The position numbers and the translations under genes were made by a program. From assembly GCF_009498215.1 (NCBI RefSeq), contig NZ_CP043499.1:1252001-1316000 (forward strand): a DNA stretch of 64,000 nt. Reading direction: 5' to 3'. Positions 55,486-64,000 of the stretch are shown piece by piece; positions within the stretch are counted from its first letter, which is position 1; each line of letters starts with the position of its first letter. Below the pieces are notes generated by a model. The model did not search any database and was not told where the DNA came from. It was given only the letters and a program-made list of their open reading frames with translations. This DNA is from Rhizobium grahamii (GTDB lineage: Bacteria > Pseudomonadota > Alphaproteobacteria > Rhizobiales > Rhizobiaceae).

Positions 55486-56541
55486 TCAGGCGTCGGCGAC
55501 GTCGATGATCGCTTGGGCGAATGCGGTTGGCGCTTCCTGAGGCAGGTTGTGACCTATGCCTCCCTTGATGAGCCGATGCTCGTAGCTGCCGGTGAATTTC
55601 TGCGCGTAGGCGCTTGGGTCTGGATGAGGCGCGCCATTCGCGTCACCTTCCAACGTAATGGTGGGCACGGTGATGGCAGGGAATGACGCAAGCTTGTGTT
55701 CCAGCGCGGAGTAGCGGGCTTCGCCTTGGGCAAGCCCAAGCCGCCAACGGTAATTATGGATCACGATCGCTACGTGGTCGGGGTTTTCGAAAGCTGTGGC
55801 ACTTCGGTCGAATGTGGCGTCGTCGAAATGCCATTGTGGCGATGCGAGCTGCCAGATGAGCTTCGAGAACTCGTGCCGGTATTTGTCGTAGCCCAACTGG
55901 CCGCGTTCGGTGGCGAAGTAAAACTGATACCACCAGGCAAGCTCGGCCTTTGGCGGCAGCGGTGCCTTCCCGGCCTCCTGGCTGCCGATGAGATATCCGC
56001 TGACGGAGACGGTCGCCTTGGCACGCTCAGGCCATAGCGCCGAAACGATGTTGACCGTGCGCGCACCCCAGTCGAACCCTCCGAGGACTGCCTGTTCGAT
56101 CTTGAGAGCGTCCATGAAGTCGACAATATCGGCGGCCAGCGCGGTCGGCTGCCCGTTGCGGATCGTGTCGGACGAAACGAACCGCGTTTCGCCATAGCCA
56201 CGAAGGTACGGCACGATGACACGGAAGCCTTTGGACGCGAGCAAGGGGGCGACGTCGACGAAGGCGTGGATGTCGTAGGGCCAGCCATGGAGAAGCAAGA
56301 CGGGTGGTCCGTCTGAAGGGCCGACGTCGGCGTAGGCGACGTCAAGCAATCCGGCGCGAAGTTTCTTGAGGGGCGGAAAGGCAGTGTTCGATCCAGGCTT
56401 CACTTCGGGCAAGGCCAAGGGGCTTGCCGTAGCTCTGCCGGCGGTCAGAAGCCCTAAGGGAGCGGCCGTGACAGCCGCGGCTGCCGTTCCGATGAGGCAG
56501 CGCCTGAGAAGGTCGATGCTTTGTCCAGAATGCGTGTCCAT
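55486..56541 (-). CDS. Alpha/beta hydrolase with Tat signal, epoxide-hydrolase type
   Basis: A 351-residue secreted hydrolase. The N-terminus has a twin-arginine-like signal (DLLRRCLIGTAAAAVTAAPL). The catalytic set is that of aspartate-nucleophile hydrolases: oxyanion LLLHGWPYDI, nucleophile aspartate in VLGGFDWGARTVNI, and histidine in IKGGIGHNLPQEAP. Haloalkane dehalogenases and epoxide hydrolases share this layout. It probably acts outside the cytoplasm. Together with the 57.9-kb gene it forms a pair of exported hydrolases in one operon. Confidence 0.88.
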   Translation of the reverse strand: MDTHSGQSIDLLRRCLIGTAAAAVTAAPLGLLTAGRATASPLALPEVKPGSNTAFPPLKKLRAGLLDVAYADVGPSDGPPVLLLHGWPYDIHAFVDVAPLLASKGFRVIVPYLRGYGETRFVSSDTIRNGQPTALAADIVDFMDALKIEQAVLGGFDWGARTVNIVSALWPERAKATVSVSGYLIGSQEAGKAPLPPKAELAWWYQFYFATERGQLGYDKYRHEFSKLIWQLASPQWHFDDATFDRSATAFENPDHVAIVIHNYRWRLGLAQGEARYSALEHKLASFPAITVPTITLEGDANGAPHPDPSAYAQKFTGSYEHRLIKGGIGHNLPQEAPTAFAQAIIDVADA

Positions 56542-56619
56542 GACATTGCTCCTTCGTCGCGGGCTCGCCCGCCCTTTGGGGTTGCAGAGGGCGGTCGAGC
56601 CGCCCTCTGGAGCGTTTGA

Positions 56620-57267
56620 CTATGCCGCCGGTGCCACCGTCTCCATGGCAGCCAAGGCTTTGAGGATTTCCTCCGTCGTCACGATGGCGCTGGCGTAGTT
56701 CGGCATGTTGATTTCCAAGGCCGCGTGCATCATTTCGTCGGAGTAGTCGGCGACGGCGTCCTTCACGACCGTCACGTCGTATCCAAGCTCTGCCGCAAAG
56801 CGGACAGTCGCCTCGATGCAGGTGTGGGCGATCAGGCCGATGACGATCAGTCTGTGAATGCCCCGCCTCTTGAGCTGGTTGTCGAGGTCGGTGTTGGCAA
56901 AGCCGCTGGAGCACCAGTGCTCCGAAGCCACGACCTCGCCCTTGGCGGGAACGAACTCCGCCCTGAATTCGCCACCCCAGGTTCCGTACTCGAAAGTCCG
57001 CCGGTTCCATGCCAGTTTCTGGATCGGCGCGATGTACTTCCAATTCTCGTAGTCGCCTTCGCGGAAACGGTGATGCATCGCGAAGAACACGGGCAGCTTA
57101 ACCTGCCGGGCCGCGTTGAGGATTTGCTCCATATGCGGGACGCAGTTATTGGCTTCGGCGACATCCTTGATGCGCGGCCAGATTTTGCCGCCCTCGGAGA
57201 TGAAGTCGTTGTACGGATCGACCACCAGGAGACCGGTGATGCCGTGTTCGTAGGAGAGTTCGGACAT
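56620..57267 (-). CDS. Isochorismatase-family cysteine hydrolase
   Basis: A 215-residue cytoplasmic hydrolase. It has the catalytic aspartate in LLVVDPYNDFISEGG, a basic residue region around NRRTFEYGTWGGEF and the nucleophilic cysteine in GLIAHTCIEATVRFAAELGYD. The family includes nicotinamidases, N-carbamoyl hydrolases and isochorismatases. The substrate cannot be fixed from sequence. It lies between the exported hydrolase and the SRPBCC-like gene in the same operon. Confidence 0.88.
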   Translation of the reverse strand: MSELSYEHGITGLLVVDPYNDFISEGGKIWPRIKDVAEANNCVPHMEQILNAARQVKLPVFFAMHHRFREGDYENWKYIAPIQKLAWNRRTFEYGTWGGEFRAEFVPAKGEVVASEHWCSSGFANTDLDNQLKRRGIHRLIVIGLIAHTCIEATVRFAAELGYDVTVVKDAVADYSDEMMHAALEINMPNYASAIVTTEEILKALAAMETVAPAA

Positions 57268-57285
57268 CGTTTCCTCCGTTCGCCC

Positions 57286-57831
57286 TCAGGCGGCCTTCGA
57301 CGGTTGCTGGTTGCGAAGGGCGAAGCGCTCGATGCTGGCGGCAAAGAGCGGGGTCTCTCCCTTGTTGTGGGCTATCGACATCGGCTGGCGCTGCGTGCGG
57401 AAGATTTCGAAGGGAATGCCCTGCCGATCGAGGGAGGCGAGCATCTCCGGTGTCGCGAATGACTGCACTCGGTTGGTGAATTCGCAGCGGTCCTTGTCGA
57501 TCGCCTTGACGCTCATTTCCCAGGTCACATGAATGGTGACGCGGCCGGTTGGCGTGAAGACGTCGGAGTCGGAATCGAGGATAAGATGGCCTTTCTCCCC
57601 GAGCGTCTCGATGTAGTGCTGCACCATCAGGCTGCCGCCGATCGTTTCGACGTTGATGGACATACGCTTGCCATCCGGCGCGGTCGTGAAGCCGGCAGCG
57701 ATGTGAGCTGGCGAGCAGCCCTGATACTCTTTCTCCGGTAACGTGAAGCACCAGGTGGGAATATCCACCTTCTCGATCGGCGCATTGATGATGGCGGAAA
57801 AGCTGGAATCGACGATCTGGTTGTCTGACAT
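57286..57831 (-). CDS. Unknown protein, possibly SRPBCC/START-like
   Basis: A 181-residue soluble protein. The opening VDSSFSAIINAPIEKVDIPTW resembles the first strand and helix of the SRPBCC ligand-binding fold, and alternating beta-like segments (GRVTIHVTWEMSVKAIDKDR) follow. I know no assigned family with confidence. It is the second gene of the operon that starts with the epoxide hydrolase and is followed after 18 bases by the isochorismatase-family gene. It may bind a hydrophobic substrate, which is an inference from fold only. Confidence 0.7.
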   Translation of the reverse strand: MSDNQIVDSSFSAIINAPIEKVDIPTWCFTLPEKEYQGCSPAHIAAGFTTAPDGKRMSINVETIGGSLMVQHYIETLGEKGHLILDSDSDVFTPTGRVTIHVTWEMSVKAIDKDRCEFTNRVQSFATPEMLASLDRQGIPFEIFRTQRQPMSIAHNKGETPLFAASIERFALRNQQPSKAA

Positions 57832-57902
57832 TGTCTTTCTCCTTCATGCACAGGGGTTGAAATGCTGAATGGACTGCGGCGCGGGGCACGCCGCAGCTCT
57901 GG

Positions 57903-59225
57903 TCAGATCGATTTGCGAAGCGGCTTGAAGGCTGCGCGCAGATCGGCAGTCAGGAGCATGGGTTGTTCCCAGGCTGCGAAGTGGCCGCCCTTGGGAGGCC
58001 GGTTGTAGAAGATGAGTTTGGGGTAGGCCTTTTCGGCCCAGCTCTGAGGAGCCTGGTAAATTTCGTCAGGGAAGGCGCTGACCGCGACCGGTATCTTGAT
58101 GCCGCGTGGGTCGAAGAAGCCACCAGACGGGAAGTGGGCATTATCCCAATAAAGACGGCCAGAAGAGATTGCCGTATTGGTCAGCCAATAGAGCGTGACA
58201 TTGTCGAGTATGTCGTCCTTCGTCAGGCCTTCCGTTTTGCCGTCGAAAACGCGAGCGATCATGTCATAGCTACGGATATCGTGGTCGAGCATCCATGAGG
58301 CAAGGCCGATCGGCGAGTCGACGATGCCGTAGAGCGTCTGCGGCCGGTTATTCATCTCGATGGCGTAACCCAGACCATTCTTGTAGAAATCGTCGAGCTG
58401 GTCCCACGCACGCTTTTCATCAGGCGTGAGGTTGGCAGGCGGGGTGCCGGCGGACAGCGATTTGGCTACGTCGGCCGGAACGGTTGCTGCCATATTGGTA
58501 TGGATGCCGAGAAGACCGGCGGGTTCCTGGACGGCCATCAATTCGGTAACGGCATTGCCCCAGTCGCCACCCTGAGCGACATAATTCGTGTATCCGAGGC
58601 GCTGCATCAGCGTGGCCCAGGCCTTGGCGATACGTGGCGGATTCCAGCCAGGCTCGGTCGGCTTGCCGGAGAAGCCGTAGCCCGGAAGCGACGGGATGAC
58701 GACGTGGAAGGCATCATCGGCGCTGCCGCCGTGTGCTGTCGGATCGGTCAGCGGTTCGATGATCTTGAGCTGTTCGATGATCGAACCCGGCCAGCCGTGG
58801 GTGACGATGATCGGCATAGCGTTTTCATGCTTGGACTTCACATGGATGAAGTGAATATCCAGGCCATTGATCTTCGTCGTGAACTGCGGGTAGGAGTTCA
58901 GTTTCGCTTCGATTTTGCGCCAGTCGTAGTGCTTGGCCCAGTGGTCGGCGAGGTTCTTGATGGTAGCGAGCTGTACGCCCTGAGAGTGGTCCTTGACTGT
59001 CTCGCTATCTGGCCAACGTGTGGCGGCAACCCGGCGGTGGAGGTCCTTGAGCGTTTCGTCCGAGAAATGGACCCTGAATGGCGTAATACCGTCTCCGCTT
59101 GGTGTGGCGGCAAGCAAATGGGAGGGCAGAAGCGCACCGGTGCTAGCGACCGCGACGCCCAGCGAAGCGGCAGCGAGAAACTTGCGGCGGTCCTGATCGA
59201 CTTCTTCGATAACTTTCGTATGCAT
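57903..59225 (-). CDS. Epoxide hydrolase with Tat signal
   Basis: A 440-residue alpha/beta hydrolase. The N-terminal QDRRKFLAAASLGVAVASTG is a typical twin-arginine signal, which implies export in folded form. The epoxide-hydrolase N-terminal domain (ITPFRVHFSDETLKDLHRRV) is followed by oxyanion HGWPGSIIEQ, nucleophile aspartate in VAQGGDWGNAVTEL, and a terminal histidine in PPKGGHFAAWEQP. It is the first gene of the leftward operon and is divergent from the large ATPase regulator. Confidence 0.92.
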   Translation of the reverse strand: MHTKVIEEVDQDRRKFLAAASLGVAVASTGALLPSHLLAATPSGDGITPFRVHFSDETLKDLHRRVAATRWPDSETVKDHSQGVQLATIKNLADHWAKHYDWRKIEAKLNSYPQFTTKINGLDIHFIHVKSKHENAMPIIVTHGWPGSIIEQLKIIEPLTDPTAHGGSADDAFHVVIPSLPGYGFSGKPTEPGWNPPRIAKAWATLMQRLGYTNYVAQGGDWGNAVTELMAVQEPAGLLGIHTNMAATVPADVAKSLSAGTPPANLTPDEKRAWDQLDDFYKNGLGYAIEMNNRPQTLYGIVDSPIGLASWMLDHDIRSYDMIARVFDGKTEGLTKDDILDNVTLYWLTNTAISSGRLYWDNAHFPSGGFFDPRGIKIPVAVSAFPDEIYQAPQSWAEKAYPKLIFYNRPPKGGHFAAWEQPMLLTADLRAAFKPLRKSI

Positions 59226-59300
59226 GGCCGTCTCCTGTGTTTTCGTTTCGGCTGCACCTTTGTGCTGTCCAAAACCTACGGCGGGAGGCGGATGAACGCT

Positions 59301-59358
59301 CGTTATGCGTTGTTAGACGCTGTTAGGAATCGACGGCGAAGCACACTAACAATTAGTG
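59301..59358. promoter_or_regulatory. Ten-base direct repeats and an inverted repeat in the divergent promoter
   Basis: Three consecutive 10-base units (CGTTATGCGT, TGTTAGACGC, TGTTAGGAAT; 59301-59330) give a helical-turn period, as in OmpR-type winged-helix targets. A perfect inverted repeat CACTAA-caa-TTAGTG follows at 59344-59358. The site lies between the epoxide-hydrolase operon and the winged-helix regulator, which is the expected place for an autoregulated operator. Confidence 0.55.
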
Positions 59359-59470
59359 CGGTTCACGCTTCGCCTGTGTTGTGCAATGTCCTATACCTTC
59401 GCGTAGTGGCACAGAGCGAACCGGTGGACTAATGTCCGCCAGCGTAAAAACGTCGGCTTGAGGGAAAGTC

Positions 59471-62305
59471 ATGGCGACCGCAGCAGTTGGGGAAAACACA
59501 CGAATTCGCTTTGGGCCGTTCAAACTGGCGGTAAGCGAGCGGATGCTGACCAGAGAGGGCATCCGGGTGGAGCTGGGAGGGCGCGCCCTCGAGATTCTTA
59601 TAGCGCTCGTGAGTTCTCCGAACGAAATCATCAGCAAAAAGGAGCTGATGGACAGGGTTTGGCCGGATGCCATCGTTGAGGAGGGAAGTCTTCGGTTCCA
59701 TATGGCCGGGCTGCGCAAAGCCCTTGGCGACGGCCACGATGGGGCGCGCTACATCGCCACGCTTGCGGGGAGAGGCTACTGTTTTGTCGCTCCCACTGAA
59801 CAGGCACTCTCCGACGATAACGACACTGGGGCACCGAACGGATCGTTTCCTCATGCCAACCTTCCTCAGCGGCTCGGCCGCATGGTTGGCCGGGATGTCG
59901 ACGTTATGAAATTGGGGGCGCAACTGACGGGCTCGCGGCTCGTCACGATTGTTGGCCCGGGAGGCGTCGGAAAAACGACGGTGGCAATTGCCGCTGCCCA
60001 TCAGGCGGCTGAGGCTTTCGCCGGACACGTGCTGTTCGTAGATTTGGGTGTTATCTCCGATCCAAAGCTTGCGGCGACGACAATCGCCGCAATGCTCGGG
60101 CTCCCGGTCCAAGCCGAAGACGCGACACCCGATGTCATCAGGTTTCTCAGAGACAAACACCTTCTGCTGATCCTTGATACCTGTGAGCACCTCGTGGAGG
60201 CGATCGCCACTATTGCTTCATCAATCCTCGACGCGGCTCCCCAGGTGCACATTGTCGCGACGAGTCGGGAAGCACTACGGATCAATGATGAACGCATCTA
60301 TCGGCTGGATGCGCTGGCTTGTCCGCCGGAAGCCACCGCAGCTATCCAGGAGTATCCGGCGGTCCAGCTATTCGTCGAGCGTGCGATAGCAGGCGGTGCC
60401 CAGCTAGAGGGAAACGAGGCTGAAGCCTCGATTGTCGCTGACATTTGCCGAAAGCTGGACGGGGTTGCGCTAGCCATCGAACTCGCCGCTCGACGCGTCG
60501 AAACCTACGGTCTCGAACAGACGGCTGCATTGCTCGATCAAAGGCTGACGCACTTGTGGCAGGGATTGCGCACCGCCCCGCCGCGCCATCAAACGCTGCA
60601 GGCGACCCTCGATTGGAGCTACGGACTTTTGTCCGATACCGAGCGGGCGGTTCTGCGCAGACTCGCAGTATTCGTAGGCAATTTCCCGCTTGATGCCGCT
60701 CTGGACGTGGTGGCCGACGAAACTCTCGAGCGCGCTTCCGTTTTTGCCGCCATCGACAGTCTGGTGGAAAAGTCGATGGTGGCCGCTCGCCCGATCGGCG
60801 CGATGATGCGTTATCGGCTGCTCGACACCACGCGCGCCTATGTGGTCGAACTCAGCGAGGAAGACGAGCGGGAAGAACTGGCGAGGCGGCATGCCGCCTA
60901 CTGCCGTCTTTGGTTTGATCAGAACGGCAGCGAGTGGACGTCGCTCTCCACCCCAATGGAGCGAGCGCCGCATTTTAACGCCATCAACAATGTCCGCAGT
61001 GCCCTGGAATGGTGCTTCGGAGGAAAAGGCGACGTATCTTTAGGGGTTCGCCTCGTTGCTTCGGTCGCCCCAGTTTTCCGTGCCATGGGCCTGCTTCCCG
61101 AATGCCAGCGTTGGACCGAGCGCGCCCTACAGTCGTTGGACGACACAACGCGCGGCGGCATTGAGGAAATGCAGCTTCAGGCGGCGTTCGGCGTTTCGGT
61201 CATGTTCATGAAAGGCCACAACGAAGTATCGTCTTCGGCGCTGAACAGAAGTCTGGAGATCGCCCAAGCTCGAGGCGACCAGTTGAATGCCGCTCGGCTG
61301 CACGGCCCGATCCATTTTTTCCACTTGCGGAGCGGGGAGTTCCGCCGGTGTCTAGACTACGCCGAACGTTGCTCTGCAATTGCGAGCCAACTCGACAATC
61401 CGGCGGCATCCACGCTCTCCAAGGCACTCCTTGGTCTCTCGTATTGTCTGATCGGACGCCTTGAGGAGGCCCATGCGACCTTGGCACCGGTTGTTGGACC
61501 AGGACTACTTGCAGCCAGCAAACAGATGCACTACGGGTTCGATCACTATACGTGGGCGAGAATCGGATGGTCTACGAACCTCTGGCTGCAGGGCAACGTC
61601 GATCAGGCGCGCGCGGTGATCCGACAATGCTTCAAAGATGCGGAGACGATGCGCCATCCCGTCTCTTTCGCTATCTCCTTGAGTTCGATCGCGACACTCC
61701 TCTGGATCGGTGATCTCGATGTCGCCGAAGAGCATTTGATCCCTTTCATCGCTCGCGCGGAGACCCAGGCTTTCGGCCCCTATCTATCCATGGGGCAGGC
61801 CTACCAGGCCGAGATTGCAATCCGTCGTGGCCAAGCTGCGGCCGGTGTCACGGCACTCCGGGAACAACTCGAAGTCCTTCATGGGCAACGCTTCGAACTC
61901 TTCACGGTCCGGTTTCAGTTCGTGACAATTATGGGGTTGTTGGCTCTCGGACGATTTGCCGACGCGTGGATGCTTTCGGAAGAAAGCGAGCAACTGATCG
62001 AAGCTCAAGGGTACTATTCATATCTCCCGGAACTTTTGCGATTGAAAGGTCAAATCCTCTCGACTGCACCGGAACTGAGCGCCCTCGGCTCGGAGGCATA
62101 TCTCAGAAAGTCGTTGGACCTCAGTCGCAGCCAGGGCGCTGGCGCGTGGGAGCTGAGGGCGGCGACTGATCTCGCGCGGCTATGGGTAGGACAGAGACGA
62201 ACCGCCGAGGCAGTTGGTTTGCTTCGCCCCGTCTACGAGCGGCTCACCGAGGGAAGAGACACTGCTGTTTTCCGTGCGGCTGCGGAGTTGCTTGCGCGTG
62301 CGTAG
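59471..62305 (+). CDS. Winged-helix, STAND-type ATPase, TPR transcriptional regulator
   Basis: A 944-residue regulator. Residues about 10-110 are an OmpR-like winged helix (IRFGPFKLAVSERMLTREG, SRLKEL-type recognition in SSPNEIISKKELMDRVWPDA, then GRGYCFVAP). About 140-400 is an NTPase with Walker A VTIVGPGGVGKTTVAIAAA and Walker B LLLILDTCEHLVEAI, and the C-terminal half is helical with TPR-like repeats. STAND regulators switch on when an inducer reaches the C-terminal sensor. It is divergent from the 59.2-53.1 kb operon, so control of that operon is the likely role. Confidence 0.9.
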   Translation: MATAAVGENTRIRFGPFKLAVSERMLTREGIRVELGGRALEILIALVSSPNEIISKKELMDRVWPDAIVEEGSLRFHMAGLRKALGDGHDGARYIATLAGRGYCFVAPTEQALSDDNDTGAPNGSFPHANLPQRLGRMVGRDVDVMKLGAQLTGSRLVTIVGPGGVGKTTVAIAAAHQAAEAFAGHVLFVDLGVISDPKLAATTIAAMLGLPVQAEDATPDVIRFLRDKHLLLILDTCEHLVEAIATIASSILDAAPQVHIVATSREALRINDERIYRLDALACPPEATAAIQEYPAVQLFVERAIAGGAQLEGNEAEASIVADICRKLDGVALAIELAARRVETYGLEQTAALLDQRLTHLWQGLRTAPPRHQTLQATLDWSYGLLSDTERAVLRRLAVFVGNFPLDAALDVVADETLERASVFAAIDSLVEKSMVAARPIGAMMRYRLLDTTRAYVVELSEEDEREELARRHAAYCRLWFDQNGSEWTSLSTPMERAPHFNAINNVRSALEWCFGGKGDVSLGVRLVASVAPVFRAMGLLPECQRWTERALQSLDDTTRGGIEEMQLQAAFGVSVMFMKGHNEVSSSALNRSLEIAQARGDQLNAARLHGPIHFFHLRSGEFRRCLDYAERCSAIASQLDNPAASTLSKALLGLSYCLIGRLEEAHATLAPVVGPGLLAASKQMHYGFDHYTWARIGWSTNLWLQGNVDQARAVIRQCFKDAETMRHPVSFAISLSSIATLLWIGDLDVAEEHLIPFIARAETQAFGPYLSMGQAYQAEIAIRRGQAAAGVTALREQLEVLHGQRFELFTVRFQFVTIMGLLALGRFADAWMLSEESEQLIEAQGYYSYLPELLRLKGQILSTAPELSALGSEAYLRKSLDLSRSQGAGAWELRAATDLARLWVGQRRTAEAVGLLRPVYERLTEGRDTAVFRAAAELLARA

Positions 62306-62454
62306 GATTTCGACAGACTTGCAAGTAATCCGCTCAAGGATGGCTGCTTTTGGCGCTTTGCGGACGAGGCGTTCTCGTTTGGCTCGGCCTCTTTGCAGAC
62401 ACTTGAATCGACCTGTAGGCTTAATCAGTGGATATCGACGTAGCGGAGACTTGC

Positions 62455-62838
62455 ATGAGCGAAATTGCCCTGACGTCTGTCGTTCCGATCCTCTTTGTGC
62501 GTGATGTGCCGGTGAGCGCCCAATTCTTCAACGAGAAGCTCGGATTTGACGTCGATTTCCTCCACGGTACGCCGCCTTATTATGGCTCTGTGTCGCGCGG
62601 CGCGGCCTGCCTGCATCTTCGGTGTGTCAGCAAACCGAATTTTGCCAGTTTGGCGGCACGCGAGGTCTCGCTTATTCTCGCTACAATTGAGGTTTCGGAC
62701 GTACACGGGTTGTTTGACGAGCTGCGGGGCCGCGGCGCGGAGTTTGCGCAGGAGCCAACCAGCCAGCCCTGGGGTGGAACTGACTTCCATGTCCGTGACC
62801 CGGACGGGAACGTGATCTCGTTCGTCGCCTATGAGTGA
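62455..62838 (+). CDS. VOC/glyoxalase-fold protein (bleomycin-resistance-like)
   Basis: A 127-residue protein of the vicinal-oxygen-chelate superfamily. It shows the fold pattern VVPILFVRDVPVSAQFFNEKLGF, a repeat beginning VSDVHGLFDELRGRGAEF, and the end PWGGTDFHVRDPDGNVISF. Members bind drugs or are dioxygenases or isomerases. Few metal ligands are visible, so a binding role is possible. The start at ATG 62455 is chosen over a GTG 27 bases upstream. It lies on the same strand as the regulator. Confidence 0.85.
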   Translation: MSEIALTSVVPILFVRDVPVSAQFFNEKLGFDVDFLHGTPPYYGSVSRGAACLHLRCVSKPNFASLAAREVSLILATIEVSDVHGLFDELRGRGAEFAQEPTSQPWGGTDFHVRDPDGNVISFVAYE

Positions 62839-63007
62839 TGGAACCATAGCAGCAGCAGTCGTGAAATGACCGCTTCTGGCGCTTCTGCGTCAGGAGACCC
62901 GTTGGCTGAAGCTGACATCAAACCGCCCACCCGATCGCTCCCCATGTCTCTCGACTGGTCGATCTCCAGCATAAATGTATTGAAGCCTGTGGCTCAGCCC
63001 CATAAAC

Positions 63008-63038
63008 GCTGCCGGGGCAATTTTTTTATTGCGGCAGC
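63008..63038. terminator. Hairpin with a T-rich loop upstream of the small gene at 63.1 kb
   Basis: Outer stem GCTGCCG / CGGCAGC, a GGG bulge, then an inner CAAT / ATTG stem with a T6 loop. It resembles the shared GCAAT dyad only superficially. It may end the transcript of the preceding VOC gene or lie in the leader of the next gene. Confidence 0.4.
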
Positions 63039-63096
63039 CGATCCTCTGTCCTTGGAGCGTGTATCGGTTTGAATGGAAGCTGACAAAGGAATGCAG

Positions 63097-63495
63097 ATGT
63101 CGATCACTGTCCAGAAAACAATCCCCGCTGCGCGAATGCATCAGTTCGACCAGATGGTCGAGCGGTGGCTTCAGGAAGGTCCGATCAAGCTCGCGACCAA
63201 TGCCACGATCACCGCGATGGAAAATGCCGCAATCCCGAAGGAAGAACAGGCGGCGATCATCGAGGACCGGGACATCATCATGAAACACAATATGCGACTC
63301 GGCCTGATCAGCGAAGTCTTCGCAGCGGCCATCGAGAAGGCTGTGAAATCATCCCGGTCTGGACATGAGGCGCAGGACGAGATCGCTCGATTGATCGTCA
63401 CTGCAATCGGCATCCGTCAGGACGATGAGAGTGAGCTGGTCACGTTCACCTTCGCTACTCAAAGCGAGGCTGATGCATTCAGCGGGTTCGCTTGA
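63097..63495 (+). CDS. Conserved-looking small protein of unknown function
   Basis: A 132-residue soluble, mostly helical protein. The open frame starts at 63073, but AAAGGA six bases before ATG 63097 favours that start. The sequence runs from MSITVQKTIPAARMHQFDQM through an acidic helical middle (IPKEEQAAIIEDRDIIMKHN) to VTFTFATQSEADAFSGFA. I recognise no domain. Its neighbours give no functional hint. Confidence 0.65.
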   Translation: MSITVQKTIPAARMHQFDQMVERWLQEGPIKLATNATITAMENAAIPKEEQAAIIEDRDIIMKHNMRLGLISEVFAAAIEKAVKSSRSGHEAQDEIARLIVTAIGIRQDDESELVTFTFATQSEADAFSGFA

Positions 63496-64000
63496 CGGCG
63501 GCTATCGGCGCTTCTGCGATATGACCGCAACCGGACGTCCTCTTCCGGCCCTTAGCGGCCAACCTGATGGTTCTACTTTCCACGTAAGGCGAAGTTGAAC
63601 CAAACCGTAAAGAGACGAGAAAACTCCGCCAACGCCAAAAGCAAGAAGCAGCCTCCCCAATGTGGTTCGCCAAAAATCACCCTGCTTAGGAGAACCACCA
63701 ACAAGTACGAAGCAGAAAGTATCGAAATATACCGCAATAGCGCCACGTCACACCCTCCGTCACTTCTGCCTTAGTGTTCGAAACTCAAAATACAATCTGA
63801 GGCAGTGCAATGTAAACGGCTGCTGTCGGCCCAAAGCGGACATCGGCGCATCAAGTCTAGGCAATGGTCCTCTCGACATTTGTGATCGCGCCAACGATGG
63901 TGTCCGAAACGAGCTCGCGTTGACGTCGCCACCCCACAGAAACTTGTTTCTCGATATGAAACTGGCTGCCAGCGGGTACAATGCGATATATACGATTGCG
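63496..64000. other. Gene-free right end of the window
   Basis: About 500 bases with no convincing gene. Short open frames on the minus strand (63479-63673 and 63760-63981) have no domains or ribosome-binding sites that I accept. A fragment CTGTCGGCCCAAAGCGGACAT (about 63823-63843) looks like the short repeated sequences common in rhizobial intergenic regions. Confidence 0.5.

Noticed and set aside
56342..57043. 233-codon minus-strand frame between the two hydrolase genes (and 57146-57889)
   Set aside because: Both overlap well-supported genes in the same orientation and have arginine-rich, low-complexity translations typical of out-of-frame GC-rich DNA.
63008..63038. Further copy of the shared GCAAT dyad
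   Set aside because: The spacer is six bases and not four, and the site is part of a larger GC-arm hairpin. It is therefore better read as a terminator-like structure, and no sugar gene is nearby.

Overview
The window looks like an accessory or secondary-replicon region of a rhizobial alphaproteobacterium (Rhizobium, Agrobacterium or Ensifer type). The evidence is the moderately high GC content, a rhizobial-type 1154-residue pyruvate carboxylase, an inositol-type ABC transporter close to the Sinorhizobium IbpA family, a TfuA protein, and a NAD regulator upstream of nadABC. Most genes are on the minus strand.

Layout. (1) 1-4.3 kb: NAD biosynthesis, with a NrtR/NadQ-type regulator followed by nadA, nadB and a nadC cut by the window edge. 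Two tandem dyads lie between regulator and nadA. (2) 4.6-9.65 kb: an XRE regulator, then a compact minus-strand cluster that I read as a ribosomal-peptide (RiPP) system. It holds a large SARP/BTAD-TPR regulator, a 44-residue candidate precursor, a YcaO cyclodehydratase-family enzyme, TfuA and an 89-residue protein of unknown function. This is the best candidate for an undescribed system. (3) 9.85-15.02 kb: a tyrosine-recombinase region with one intact integrase facing a trio (integrase, large integrase, small coiled-coil protein). Each trio gene carries a single frame break. (4) 15.9-19.7 kb: a TauE/SafE permease and the pntAB transhydrogenase.

(5) 19.7-50.7 kb: a large carbohydrate/cyclitol catabolic island. 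It has three ABC transporters of the ribose/inositol class, iolD and iolG homologues, two Gfo/Idh/MocA oxidoreductases, a TIM-barrel isomerase, an SDR, an HpcH/HpaI aldolase, a D-2-hydroxyacid dehydrogenase, an aldehyde dehydrogenase, an RpiR-family regulator and pyruvate carboxylase. Several of its promoters share an inverted repeat of the form GCAAY-N4-RTTGC, which suggests one regulon, probably under the RpiR protein. A defence module (Gabija-like OLD nuclease plus UvrD-like helicase, and an HNH protein) sits inside this island between iolG and rpiR.

(6) 50.7-59.2 kb: a tautomerase, an alpha-ketoglutaric semialdehyde dehydrogenase-like enzyme, and a minus-strand detoxification-like operon. 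The operon encodes two Tat-signal epoxide-hydrolase-like proteins, an isochorismatase-family hydrolase, Ohr, an SDR broken by a frameshift, and an NADP-dependent oxidoreductase. (7) 59.4-64 kb: a divergently oriented winged-helix/ATPase/TPR regulator that probably controls that operon, a glyoxalase-fold protein, a small unknown protein and a gene-free right end. No rRNA, tRNA or CRISPR array was recognised.
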